Source of the DNA: Microglena sp. YARC
Lineage: Eukaryota; Chlorophyta; Chlorophyceae; Chlamydomonadales; Chlamydomonadaceae
Length of the DNA: 64,000 nt
Assembly (NCBI GenBank): GCA_022414725.1
Contig: CM039463.1
Span: 73,004,027 to 73,068,026 of the forward strand
Direction of reading: 5' to 3'
Under the pieces are notes generated by a model. That model searched no databases, was not told the DNA's origin, and worked only from the letters and a program-made list of their open reading frames with translations. How positions within the stretch are numbered: position 1 is the stretch's first letter; the number at the start of each line of letters is the position of its first letter. Positions 24,101-33,202 of the stretch are shown one piece after another. Position numbers and translations under genes: made by a program.

Positions 24101-27100
24101 ATCAACTACAGTTGGGGCTCAATGTGATGGTGTTGACGACTGTGCTGTCGCACCATCAACTACAGGAGGGAGTGCATATGATGTCAATGGTGGTGGTGGT
24201 GGTGGTGGCAATAATGCTGTCGATGGTGCTGGCCTGCCTTCCCTCTATGTGTATGAGCCCCCCCCCCCCCCCCACACACACACAGCACACCCTCACCCTC
24301 ACCTGGTCACCCCATGTAGGTTGATAGAGTACTAGGGCCTGCCTTCTCTCTATGCGTATGAACCTCCCCCCCCTCCCCCCCCCCACACACACACACTCAC
24401 ACTCATCCACACTCACCCACCCTCTCACCCTCACACACACCTACCCACACCCACCCTCACACACACCTACCCCCTCCACCACCACCACCACACACACACA
24501 AACATACACACACGCACTAACCCACTCACCCCATGTAAGTTGGTAGAGCACTAGGGCCTACCTTCCCTCTCCGTGTATGAGCCAACACCCCCACCACACA
24601 CACACACACACATATACTCCCCCCCCCCCTCCCCCCCACACCTCCCCCCCCTCAAACTGACACACCCACACCCTCACCTCAACCCTCACCACCCACATGA
24701 CCCCCCCCCCCCCCCCTTCTCCACCCACACCCCTCACCCACACACCCTCCCCCTATGTAGGTTGGTAGAGTACGAGGGCCTGCCTTCCCTCTACGTGTAT
24801 GAGGCAATGGTGGAGCCAACAGCTCAGCAGGTCGGTCTCGGGACCTTCCTCATGCGTGCGGCTGAGAACATGGTGAGCGCCTAACTGACAAATCGAATTT
24901 GAATTTGAATTGAAGGTTGAGATTTTGGTGAAGTCCAAATCTCGGGACCTTCCTCATGCGTGCTGCTGAGAACATGATGAGAGATTGATATCAAAACTGA
25001 ATTTGAATTTGAATCCTAGATTTTGGTGAAGTCCAAATCTCGGGACCTTCCTCATGCGTGCAACTGAGAACATGGTGATAGATTAATATGAAAAATCGAA
25101 TTCGAATTTAAATTTGAATTCTAGATTTTGTTGAAGTCCATATCTCGGGTCATTCCGCATGTGTGCGACTGAAAACATGGTGAGAGATTCACATGAAAAA
25201 TCGAATTTAAATTTGAACTCTAGATTTTGTTGAAGTCCATATCTTGGGACATTCCTCATATGTGCGACTCAAAACATGGTGAGAGATTCACATGAAAAAC
25301 TGAATTTGAATTTGAAGTCTAGATTTTGTTGAAGTCCATATCTTGGGACATTCCTCATGTGTGCGACTGAAAACATGGTGAGAGATAAATATCAAACTCT
25401 GAATTTGAAGTTGACGTCTAGATTTTGTTGAAGTCCATATGTAGGACCTTCCTCGTATGTGGCTGAAAACTTTGTTTGTGCTGAGTATGAAAGATTGGCA
25501 AAATTTGCTGATACATTAAAACGAATTTGAAAATGAAATGAATACGAAAATTTTGTGCGTTGAATATGAGAAGAGCTTGGCTAGGGAAATTAATGCAAGG
25601 CCTATTTTTTGTAATTAAATCATTAATTGGAAAGGCAAAACATATGCTGATCGCAATCCAGGGGGGGGGGGGAGAAATAAGCTGCCGTACCTCAATCACT
25701 TAAAATATAGCTTATCCTCAGGATCCGATTACAACTATTTTTTACCACAAATGAAGTTGAACAGCAAGTTGAAGGCCTCCAAAGTTGTTTTAAACCAAAT
25801 CTTAACTTCGCGGTTAATCACGTTTGGGCAACCCTATGAAAGGTGTAAGAGCATAAATGGATAGGGCAAGAAAAGATGTTTCGAACGACCCCCATTTTAT
25901 GGGGGGTTAGGAGTGGGTGGTGGTGGTGGGGGGGTAAACACTGTTTTTAAACTGGGTGGGTGTGGGGGGGGTAAACACTGTTTTATGGGGGTTTAGGAGT
26001 GGGGGGTGGTGGGGTGGGGTAAACACTTTTTTTTAAACTGGGTGGGTGGGTGGGTGGGGTAAACACTGTTTTTAAACTTTATCTCCCCCCTCTTTTTGTA
26101 TGACACTTCCGCAATTCCATCTGAATTGGACACCGTATTGAACATGCGGTCGAACATCTGTCCTCCTGCCCCCCCATACAATCTTAGTAACGTCAAAAAT
26201 TGCGTTCAATTTAAAATTATAAATTTAATTTAATTCCACCCTCATTGAAGTCCGAATTTGGGTGGAGTCCTGGTGCTGAACATGAGTACTTCACTAGGAT
26301 TGTGAAATGTACGTCGCATGAAGAAGTCCCTTCCGTCTAGAGGGTGACGCTTGCTATGTCTGACATGGTGACTTTCCCCAGCTGTGGCGTACAGGAGGGT
26401 CCCCTTGACACCACGCCCTTCCAGGCGTTAACTTTTTTTGGCGGAGCCCCCTTCAAGGGGGCGGGAGCCCCCAGTGTTACCCATTTGTCCGTCCGACCGA
26501 AAAACTTGAAGCCCGACACGTCAGCCAACGGTCGCGTAACTAACCCGCTTCTGTCAGCTCCATCGTTGCCACCTTTCGTTCCGTTGCCAACACACTCCGC
26601 CAATTTTCCGCGTCGCTTGCGACGCTGCATAGGACTTGTTATGTACACACAGTCTTGACTTTGGATCAATTCAAATGTGTGTGAAGTGACAAGAACCGTT
26701 CAAGCTCCCAATGTCTGCATGGCAGCTGGTGAAGTGAGGTGACAATGGTCCAATCAATACAGCCCAGCACGAAGTCCAAATATTGTCTTGGTGAAGTGAG
26801 GTGGCGAGTACAAATGGAAAGCCAGGGGAATCAATGCTACACACACACTCACACACAAACACTCACAACACACAAACACTCACAACACGAGCAATGTAGT
26901 TTAAAACGTTCAAGCTCCCACAGTTTGCATGGCAGCTGGTGAAGGGAGGTGACAATGGTCTAATCAATAAAGCCCAGCATGAAGTCCAAACATTTTCTTG
27001 GTGAAGGGAGGTGGCGAGTACAAGGGGAAGCAAGGGGAATCAATGGAACACCCACACTCATCATAATGAATTTCAAACCCCATCTTACCCCCCACCCCAC

Positions 27101-29979
27101 CCCCCTTCCCACTAGGCTTGGCACCCAGGCATGGACCAGTGCGTTCTGAATGAGTTCACTGAAAACAAGCTGGCAGCTGCCCCACCCTAGCTTCCCCCCC
27201 ATCAGCCCCAATCTGACTCCCCCACCCCACCCCCACCCCTCTTTCTCACTAGGCTTGGCACCTAGGCATGGACCAGTGCGTTCTGACTGAGTTCACTGAA
27301 AACAAGCTGGCAGCTGCCCTACCCTAGCTGCCCCCCCCAGCCCCAATCTGACCCCCACACCCACACCCCTCTTTCTCACTAGGCTTGGCACCTAGGCATG
27401 GACCAGTGCGTTCTGACTGAGTTCACTGAAAACAAGCTGGCAGCTGCCCTACCCTAGCTGCCCCCCCCAGCAGCCCCAATCTGACCCCCACACCCACACC
27501 CCTCTTTCTCACTAGGCTTGGCACCTAGGCATGGACCAGTGCGTTCTGACTGAGTTCACTGAAAACAAGCTGGCAGTGACCTTCTATCGAAAACTAGGGT
27601 GAGTCAAGTCTCTCTCATCTTGTGTCGTAACTATGTAAGTCCTGAAAACGGTTGCTTCCAAAAAAAGTACTGATAATGGTTGCTGCAAGGAAAAGTGCTG
27701 ATAAAGGTCTTGGGTCTTGGGTCGGTTGCTTCCAAAACAAACAGGTCTTGGGTCAAGTCTCTCTCATCATGTGTCGTTTCTGAAGGGGAGGGGGGCTGGC
27801 GCTGGCCTGGTGGCAGTCTGTATGGCGGCCTCCGTCACCATGAATACCTGGGTGAGTCAAGTCTCTCCCATCATGAGCCGTTTCTGAAGGGGAGGGGGGC
27901 TGGCGCTGGCCTGGTGGCAGTCTGTATGGCGGCCTCCGTCACCATGAATACCTGGGTGAGTCAAGTCCCTCTCATCATGTGTCGTTACTATTTTTAAGTG
28001 AGCCCCTTTCAGTGATATTCAATGGTCTAGTGGTAGACCAGATTGCTTGAGGATAAAGAGTCGGGGGTTCGACTCCCCCTTCGATCGCTCTTGGCGTTGC
28101 AGGTCGTTGTCAACCGCGATGGTAGCTTGTCCAGTTAAGGTAGGAGACCGCCCCCCACCCGCGTACGACAGGCTCCCTTAACACCATGCCCCACCAGGCG
28201 TTATCATTACCTTATTTTTTTTGAAGTTGTGAAAAGTATCAACCCCAGGAGGTGGGTCTCCCGACACAAACGAGCGACACCGAGGATTCAGTTTGAATGG
28301 CGTTGCCACTTCTATAAAAGAGTAGGCGCACTTAGGGTTGGTGGGAGATACCAACCCTTGACCAAACGAACATTCACAATTACCCATACGAACTGACAAC
28401 GGTTACTGCAAGGAAAAGTACTGATACCGGTTGCTGCAAAAAAAACTGACAACGGTTGCTGCAAAATATGTATTGACAATGGTTCCTGCAAAACAAAGTA
28501 CCGACAACGGTTGCCGCAAAAAAACAGTAACAAGAACGCCTGGTGGGGCGTGGGATTAAGGGAGCCAGCTGTCCGGAGGTAGAGAACGTGCGACTACCTG
28601 ACTTGCCCTGGACGTAGCTACCATGGCGGTGGACAGCGACGGCGAGCGCTCAGGCGCACCCTTAGAGGTTCGAACCCCGCACCTGCGTCGTCGAGATGAA
28701 TGGTCAACCAGGGTACTTCCATTGACCAAATTGGCCAGCGCTTTGCGCACTTGAAAAACAAAAAACTGCGCTTTGTAGTGCGAAAAGCGCAGAAATTGCT
28801 TGCTGCGCCCATAAGGGGGTGCAAAAAACTGCGCGAAACGCGCAGTGGGGATCAAAAACGCAGCGTGCCAACGCGCAAAAGCGCGCGCTTGGAAGTACCC
28901 TGTGGTCAACCAGTCAGCCATTCATGAAAACAGGACACGGTTACTGCCTGTGGTCTTGTCCTTGTCAGCATCGCAATCATCATCATTACCATTATCATCA
29001 CTACTATCCACACCACCACTACCAACACCCACACCTTCACCACCCGTACTATCTCTGACAAGACCACCGTCACCACCAACACCTGTCCCATCACACCCAA
29101 CACCAGACACATCAACAACTACAGCAGACTACAACAACAACAATAATATCAACACCACAAGCGCCAACACCACCCGACACATCACCACCAACACCAATGA
29201 TAACGCTTACATCAAACAAAGTCCCACACTTCCCCAACTAACAACTCCCCAACGAACAACTCCTCTCCAAAGAACACCTCCACAGCAAACAACTCCACAA
29301 TGAACAAAGTCCCACTCCTCCCCAACTAACAACACCCCCACAACAAACAACTCCACAACGAACAAAGCCCCACACCTCCCCATCTACTATAACGCTGTAT
29401 GTATGTATTAGATAAGACATCACCACCAACACCAATGACAATGCTTACAAAAAGTCCCACACATCACCACCAACACCAATGACAACGCTTACAAAAAGTC
29501 CCACACATCACCACCAACACCAATGACAATGCTTACAAAAAGTCCCACACCTCCCCATCTGCTATACTGCTGTAGGTATGTGTTGTTGTATATATATCAC
29601 CACCACCCCACACATCACCACCAACACCACACCACGCATCACCACCAACACCACACCACATATCACCACCAGCACCACACCACACATCAACACCACACCA
29701 CACATCAACACCAACACCACACATCAACACCACACATCGACACCAACTCCACACCACACATAACCACCAACACCACACCACACATCAACACCAACACCAC
29801 TCCATACATCAACACCAATAACACACCACACATCAACACCAACACCAATGAGAAAGCTTAATACACCACCCCACACCTCTCCATACCTCTGCAGGTATGT
29901 GTTGGATAAGACATCACCCAAGAGCACTACCAAGTCTGGATACGAGATACTGAGCAAGAGGAAGCCTCGCTCGTCATAG
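6133..29979 (+). CDS. NAA40: NAA40/NatD-like histone N-alpha-acetyltransferase, nine exons
   Basis: Acetylates the N-terminal serine of H4 and H2A (family knowledge). Exons: 6133-6135 (ATG only, tentative), 7976-8032, 10189-10309, 13200-13312, 19890-19934, 22797-22918, 24761-24872, 27516-27598, 29895-29979. All are flanked by GT-AG and every phase matches, giving 246 residues against about 237 in animals. Matches in order: LLIKKAGM and DPVAELPEWQTYN (family N-terminal helix and 'DPL..F..Y'), EWTFDLVKTNMRPLYEQ then VWGW (family 'DLTKTNM..MYEQ..WGW'), PVAYINYR, LYVYEAMVEP, the acetyl-CoA loop QQVGLG at residues 176-181, AVTFYRKLGYVLDKTSP and the C-terminal GYEILSKR. A PQ-rich insert lies around residues 45-60 and an acidic insert around 125-145. 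No signal or membrane segment is seen. Exon 1 is the weak point; the upstream untranslated region is not defined. About 23 kb of intron is mostly copies of exon edges. Confidence 0.87.
6136..7975 (+). other. NAA40 intron 1 content
   Basis: Holds two diverged copies of exon 2 (about 6389-6430 and 6679-6725), the inverted-repeat element at 7392, and CA-rich plus long C-run DNA (7664-7975) directly before the exon 2 acceptor. Confidence 0.6.
7392..7562. mobile_element. CTTCTAGGCAGCT inverted-repeat element (MITE-2), copy 1
   Basis: Starts near GCTCCGCGTAGCAGCTTCTAGG and ends GGAAGCTGCCAAGCGTAGC, so the ends are inverted repeats. Four further copies occur at 18179, 34130, 42604 and 45590. No clear target duplication was found. 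Confidence 0.6.
7976..8995 (+). repeat. Exon 2 downstream-edge array
   Basis: Exon 2 of NAA40 (7976-8032) is followed by shortened copies at about 8191-8249, 8389-8443, 8761-8797 and 8954-8990. Each keeps AAGAAAGC, a GGCATG-like exon end and donor-like sequence, separated by GGGGTGGGATGG-rich DNA. Only the 7976 copy is open in the correct frame; for example the 8389 copy has an in-frame TGA. Confidence 0.75.
9030..9300. repeat. ~115-bp tandem repeat with an acceptor-like end
   Basis: Two and a half units contain TGGGTAATGGGATAAT, GTCAGTTGGGTTTCTTTTTG and TGTGCCCACAGCATGATGG. The CCCACAG could be a splice acceptor, but joining it to exon 2 breaks the NAA40 frame, so I treat it as intronic. 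Confidence 0.6.
9306..9482 (+). mobile_element. TAGGGA-ended MITE (ATATCATATGAT family), copy 1
   Basis: A 177-bp element starting TAGGGAACATC and ending GCCGGTCCCTA, rich in the palindrome ATCATATGAT and carrying CTAGGCTAAAGTTACC. The flanks CTGATGCG and CTTCTGCG are an 8-bp duplication with two mismatches. Related copies are at 37340-37496 and 61648-61829. Confidence 0.75.
9493..9689 (+). mobile_element. tRNA-derived SINE, head type 1, full length
   Basis: An A-box-like TGGTCTAGTTGTAGACC and a B-box GGTTCGATTCC sit at tRNA-like spacing, followed by a body with CAACCGCGATGGTAGCTTGT and the end CCAGGCGTTATCATT. The flanks are an exact 12-bp target duplication, TACTTCTGCGGC, at 9481-9492 and 9690-9701. 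The left copy overlaps the last two bases of the MITE, so the SINE arrived after it. Confidence 0.85.
10189..12077 (+). repeat. Exon 3 downstream-edge array
   Basis: Exon 3 of NAA40 (10189-10309) is followed by about nine further copies of its last 45-55 bp plus donor, each resembling GATGCAACTCCTCAGGCAGT then GAGCAAG and GTGGGT. Donors are near 10488, 10643, 10799, 10949, 11108, 11268, 11406, 11571 and 12077. The spacers carry GGT triplets, TATATATTATC, C runs and ACACAC. Confidence 0.85.
11570..11975 (+). repeat. (GGT)n GTGAACGTGGTGGTGGTTGTATTCG minisatellite
   Basis: Eight to ten units of GTGAACGTGGTGGTGGTTGT with variable GGT runs between them. Long frames across this region are repeat artefacts. 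Confidence 0.85.
12219..13312 (+). repeat. Exon 4 upstream-edge array
   Basis: Copies of the acceptor and first about 50 bp of exon 4 start at 12225, 12431, 12604, 12812, 13058 and 13200. Each reads TGTGCAGGTACAGGAAGGCG or similar, then TCACACTACACAGCCCGGAC. Only the last copy continues into the full exon and its donor. The 12431 copy has lost the AG. CA-rich and C-run spacers separate them. Confidence 0.85.
13255..18170 (+). repeat. Exon 4 downstream-edge satellite (87-bp unit, 174-bp dimer)
   Basis: About 55 tandem units derive from the last 35 bp of exon 4 plus its donor; each holds AACATGAGGCCCTTG and GGGCAG followed by GTGGGT or GTGTGT. At 13540-14060 the units are near-identical 89-mers. 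From about 14380 to 17400 two unit types alternate: A (TTGGAAGCTG, GCGTTCTACAC) and B (TTGGCTGCTG, GTGTTTTATAC), giving a 174-bp higher-order repeat about 17 times. From 17590 to 17930 a third type (TAGATAGTGACTGGCAGCTG) predominates. Longer exon copies including GAAGGAGTGGAC occur near 13386, 14130, 14260, 17540 and 18018. Scattered one-base indels break the periodicity, especially at 14430-15800. Confidence 0.9.
18179..18350. mobile_element. MITE-2, copy 2
   Basis: CTACGAGCAGCAGCTTGTAG at the left and GGGAGCTGCCTAGAAGCTGC at the right form the inverted ends. It lies at the end of the exon 4 satellite. Confidence 0.6.
18365..18640 (-). repeat. Family F dispersed repeat with (CATA)n tail
   Basis: Minus-oriented relative to the copies at 36608, 45849 and 62790. 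It reads ...AAACGATTGTTTGGGGGTTC, TTGGGCAAGTC, GGCCTACCCCCAGACTGTAAC and then (ATAC)n for about 110 bp. The same TGTAAC plus CATA/TATG microsatellite border is seen in the other complete copies, so this is probably the 3' end of a retroposed unit. Confidence 0.6.
18958..19035 (-). repeat. TGTAAC-tail retroelement-like fragment
   Basis: The reverse complement of the repeat at 3540-3620: AATTGAAATTGAAC, then GTTACATCCGTGTAAT, then ACAGGACGTGAAATTAAGGA. Confidence 0.55.
19065..19835. repeat. (ACCTACATACCTGCAT)n microsatellite
   Basis: About 770 bp of CATA/CCTA/CCTG tetramers lie 55 bp before the NAA40 exon 5 acceptor. All three forward frames are open because the unit has no stop codon; these are not genes. 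Confidence 0.95.
19996..20098 (-). mobile_element. SINE 3'-body fragment
   Basis: CACCTGGTAGGGCGTGGTAT, GGGAGCCCCGTCTCACGGCGG and CTGGACAAAGCTACC match the minus-strand body of the type 2 SINEs (40843, 44909, 46170). The tRNA-like head is absent. Confidence 0.6.
20649..20782 (+). mobile_element. 5'-truncated tRNA-derived SINE, type 1
   Basis: Starts in the B-box side (CTCCCCCTTCGGTCGCTC) and ends GGCGTTATCA. An exact 13-bp duplication, TTACCATTGAGCC, flanks it at 20636-20648 and 20783-20795, as expected for 5'-truncated target-primed insertion. Confidence 0.85.
21600..22340. repeat. AT-rich segment and ~150-190 bp tandem repeat
   Basis: 21600-21730 is ATAT-rich. From 21760 three to four units share GGCCTATCAGCC, GCTCAC(C/T)GACTGCGGGTGGAGT and a CTACTGCACCAC-like block. 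Fragments of the unit appear at 33705-33745 and 46365-46385. Confidence 0.65.
22797..24180 (+). repeat. Exon 6 downstream-edge array
   Basis: Exon 6 (22797-22918) is followed by copies of its last 60-85 bp ending TACATCAACTACAG with GTGGGGCTGAA; donors are at 22919, 23069, 23208, 23326, 23486, 23598 and 23980, plus degraded ends near 24112 and 24166. Copies 2-3 keep CAATGAGACTGAAGAAGGAA-like text; later ones keep less. GATGGTGGTGCTGATGAT-like spacers expand between them. Confidence 0.85.
24225..25460 (+). repeat. Exon 7 arrays on both sides
   Basis: Upstream, partial copies of the exon 7 start (GGGCCTGCCTTCCCTCTA, TGTATGAG) occur near 24230, 24320 and 24538 before the complete exon at 24761-24872, with C runs and CACACA between. 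Downstream, the exon end plus donor (CTTCCTCATGCGTGC, GAGAACATG with GTGAG) recurs about six times at roughly 100-bp spacing to 25460, with ATTTGAATTTGAAT spacers. Divergence grows with distance from the real exon on both sides. Confidence 0.85.
25880..26085. repeat. GGGTAAACACTGTTTTTAAACTGGGTGGG repeat
   Basis: About four units of roughly 40-60 bp with variable G runs. Flanking 25460-25880 and 26086-26380 show nothing assignable. Confidence 0.7.
26390..26640 (+). repeat. Family D dispersed repeat (with SINE-tail fragment)
   Basis: 26390-26432 resembles the SINE end (CCTTGACACCACGCC, CCAGGCGTTA). 26433-26640 is a repeat with CCCCTTCAAGGGGGCGGGAG, GACACGTCAGCCAAC and CTCCGCCAATTTTCC. Other copies are at 41396-41612 (-), 57975-58170 (+) and a fragment at 658-730 (-). 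Confidence 0.65.
26670..27050. repeat. ~200-bp direct repeat
   Basis: Two copies share CGTTCAAGCTCCCA, GCATGGCAGCTGGTGAAG, GACAATGGTC and CCCAGCAYGAAGTCCAAA (about 26696-26835 and 26908-27045). An ACACAC block lies between them. Confidence 0.65.
27110..27598 (+). repeat. Exon 8 upstream-edge array
   Basis: The acceptor and first about 65 bp of exon 8 are repeated from 27116, 27253, 27383 and 27516 (CACTAGGCTTGGCACC, GACCAGTGCGTTCTGA, AACAAGCTGGCAG). The first three run into CTGCCC...CCTAGCT and end; only the fourth continues through ACCTTCTATCGAAAACTAGG to a donor. Confidence 0.9.
27599..27990 (+). repeat. Exon 8 donor-side repeats
   Basis: GTGAGTCAAGTCTCTCTCAT recurs at 27599, 27852 and 27955, with a GGTCAAGTCTCTCTCATCAT variant at 27750. 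It alternates with two near-identical copies of GGCTGGCGCTGGCCTGGTGG (about 27795 and 27899). Confidence 0.8.
28001..28209 (+). mobile_element. tRNA-derived SINE, type 1
   Basis: AGCCCCTTTCAGTGATATTC, A-box-like TGGTCTAGTGGTAGACC, B-box GGTTCGACTCC, then the shared body and GGCGTTATCATTAC. Flanking TATTTTT sequences may be an imperfect target duplication. Confidence 0.8.
28400..28530. repeat. ACAACGGTTGCTGCAAAA tandem repeat
   Basis: About five units of 25-32 bp ending in A runs (CTGACAACGGTTGCTGCAAA-like). Confidence 0.7.
28532..28936 (-). mobile_element. SINE type 2, interrupted by a MITE
   Basis: The body (ACGCCTGGTGGGGCGTGG, GGTAGAGAACGTGCG, ACCATGGCGGTGGACAGCGA) and B-box (GGTTCGAACCCCGCAC) occupy 28532-28708. 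The element is split by the MITE at 28709-28902 and resumes at 28911 with CAGTCAGCCATTCATGAAAA, matching the head end of other copies. Confidence 0.7.
28709..28902. mobile_element. hAT-like MITE, copy 2
   Basis: 194 bp, CAGGGTACTTCC to GGAAGTACCCTG, in reverse orientation to copy 1. An exact 8-bp duplication TGGTCAAC lies at 28701-28708 and 28903-28910. It is inserted inside a SINE. Confidence 0.9.
28965..29894 (+). repeat. ACCAACACC-rich intron DNA with exon 9-start copies
   Basis: CATCACCACCAACACCACAC-type repeats fill the last NAA40 intron. GTATGTATTAGATAAGACAT at about 29400 and GTAGGTATGTGTTG at about 29574 resemble the start of exon 9 (GTATGTGTTGGATAAGACAT at 29895). Confidence 0.75.
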
Positions 29980-29989
29980 TCATCAGCTG

Positions 29990-31135
29990 TCATAAAGAGA
30001 TGATTTTACCTCTCGTCAGTAATAGAGCTTGTGGCCATTGATAGAGCTTGCTGTCATGAATAAAACAAAGAAATAGTTTGTGAATAGCAGGGTGAATAGT
30101 ACGCCTTATTACGAGGCGTGAGGTTGAAGGGGACAGCCCGTTTGCTTGACTGGTGCCAGCCACTGCTTGCCATCAGAGGTAGAGCTTGCCATCATAGATC
30201 TATAGAGCTTGTTGTCATCTCTGCACCCTCATTATAGACACAGCTGGTCACCACATGTAGAGCTTTTCCTCGTAAAATGAGCTTGCCATCATAGATCTAT
30301 AGAGCTTGTTGTCAGCTCTGTACCCTCATTATACACTCAGCTTGTCACCACATGTAGAGCTTTTCCTCGTGAAAAGAGCTTGTTGTCACTTGTCAGCTCT
30401 GCACCCTCATTATACACTCAGCTTCTCATCACATGTAGAGCTTTTCCTCGAAGAAAGAGCTTGCCATCATAGATATATAGAGCTTGTTGTCAGCTCTGTA
30501 CCCTCATTATACACTCAGCTTGTCATCACAGGTAGAGCTTTTCCTCGTAGAAAGGGCTTCACATCAGCTCTGTACCCTCTCATCATACATGCAGCTTGTC
30601 ATCACATGTAGAGCTTGACATCATAGATATATAGAGCTTGATGTCAGCTCTTTTACCTCATTATACACACAGCTTGTCATCACATGTTAAGCTTTTTCTC
30701 GCAGAAAGAGTTCGCTATCATAGATCTATAGAGCTTGTTGTATGCTCTGTAGTCTGTACCCTCGTTATTCACTCAGCTTGTCATCACATGTAGAGCTTTT
30801 GCTCATAGAAAGAGCTTGTTGTCAGCTCTGCACCCTCATTATACACTCCGCTTGTCACCACATGTACAGCTTTTCCTCGTAGAAAGAGCTTGCCATCATA
30901 GATCTATAAAGCTTGTTGTCAGCTCTGTACCCTCATTATCATACACCCTCGCGGTGTCAAGTAGACTTTAACATGTAATGTAATGTAATGTAATTATACA
31001 CTCAGCTTGCCATCACAGGTAGAGCTTTTCCCCATAGAAAGAGCTTGACGTCAGCTCTGTACCCTCTCATCATACATGCAGCTTGTCATTGTAGTTTGAG
31101 CTTGTAGTCATTCATGGATAGAGCTTGTCATCAGC
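29990..31135. repeat. AGAGCTTG minisatellite downstream of NAA40
   Basis: Roughly nine diverged units of about 110-150 bp containing CATCATAGATCTATAGAGCT, TTGTCAGCTCTGTACCCTCA and CATGTAGAGCTTTTCCTCGT. Interrupted near 30938-31005 by a dispersed fragment. Confidence 0.8.
30938..31005 (+). repeat. Family G fragment with TGTAA tail
   Basis: CATACACCCTCGCGGTGTCAAG, GACTTTAACA and then (TGTAA)n. A near-identical copy is at 40339-40392. It is probably the 3' end of a retroposed repeat. Confidence 0.6.
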
Positions 31136-32029
31136 TTATCCACACACCCACCCATACAACCACCCACCCACCCATTGTCCACGCACCCATCCATACCATT
31201 GTACTAGACTCTTGGATGTTAGCCCTGGCCCTTATGCCTGTGGATTACTTTGGTTTTAGTGGTACAGGCCTATGGCTCTTTTTTACAGCTCGGTGGTCCT
31301 TTATACTCTGAAGCTGCTCTGAAAATAGGAAACCGCATGTGCACGAAAAAGTTGAAAATTTTGCAGAAGGGCTGATTCTGCGCGTTTGGGCCAGAAGGGG
31401 GAGTAGGTCTGTAGGTCGTTCGATACCCTTGGAGGGCTGGACTTGTAACATGAATACATAGAAGAATCCTGTACCAGCATTCTTGCCACACTTCCGATAT
31501 TGCGTCCTGCGACGCAACGGGTATTCGACGGGATTATATACCGACAGTATACGCGGGAGTTATCTTGATTATTTGAGGTTGAGCAGACCCCATCACATGC
31601 TGTTTGCATGCACTGGGATTAGTGTTTGGGTTCAGGTACATATACGACGATATGCTTCTGTTTCTTGGTGCTGCACATGTTCAAGATAAAACCACAACAT
31701 TACCTATGCCCGAGCCAGTTTTGGAAATGTTCTGCCGACGGACCGAAGACGGTGAGCACTGAGCAGCATTGATTGCTGGAGCCACGTAAGTATCCAACCA
31801 TGTCCAATTTCAAGTGGAGACGGAATCTTGGGCAGGTGCTCTTGGACGCCCACTTAGCGATCACAATACCGGTAGCATAAACAGTGCAGTGGTATCTATA
31901 CTGCGTGCACCTATAGCTCCTGTACAAGGGGTCAACAGATATCGCATATTAAGACAGTACTTCATGTCGTTCCAGCCGATGACGGCGAGCTGTTAGGTAA
32001 GGAGCTGCCCAAGTTCAAAAGGAAGTTGT
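31136..32029. other. No gene recognised between NAA40 and H4
   Basis: Apart from CACCCA-rich DNA at 31140-31200 I see no coding pattern or repeat I can name. Confidence 0.4.
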
Positions 32030-32045
32030 GGTGTTGAAAAACACC
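32030..32045 (-). terminator. Histone 3' stem-loop of H4
   Basis: On the minus strand GGTGTTTTTCAACACC lies 48 bases after the H4 stop. A six-base stem GGTGTT/AACACC closes a four-base loop, as in replication-dependent histone mRNAs. The H3 copy is nearly identical. Confidence 0.85.
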
Positions 32046-32093
32046 GTTTGTTTGTGGTTGTAGAAATAGCGATGGAGGCTGTACTTGAGGAGC

Positions 32094-33155
<1,062 letters not shown>

Positions 33156-33186
33156 ATCTAAACATGCTGCATACCAGCAACAAAAC

Positions 33187-33202
33187 GGTGTTTTTAAACA
33201 CC
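33187..33202 (+). terminator. Histone 3' stem-loop of H3
   Basis: GGTGTTTTTAAACACC starts 31 bases after the H3 stop, inside AACGGTGTT...AACACCACC, matching the element behind H4. Confidence 0.88.
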
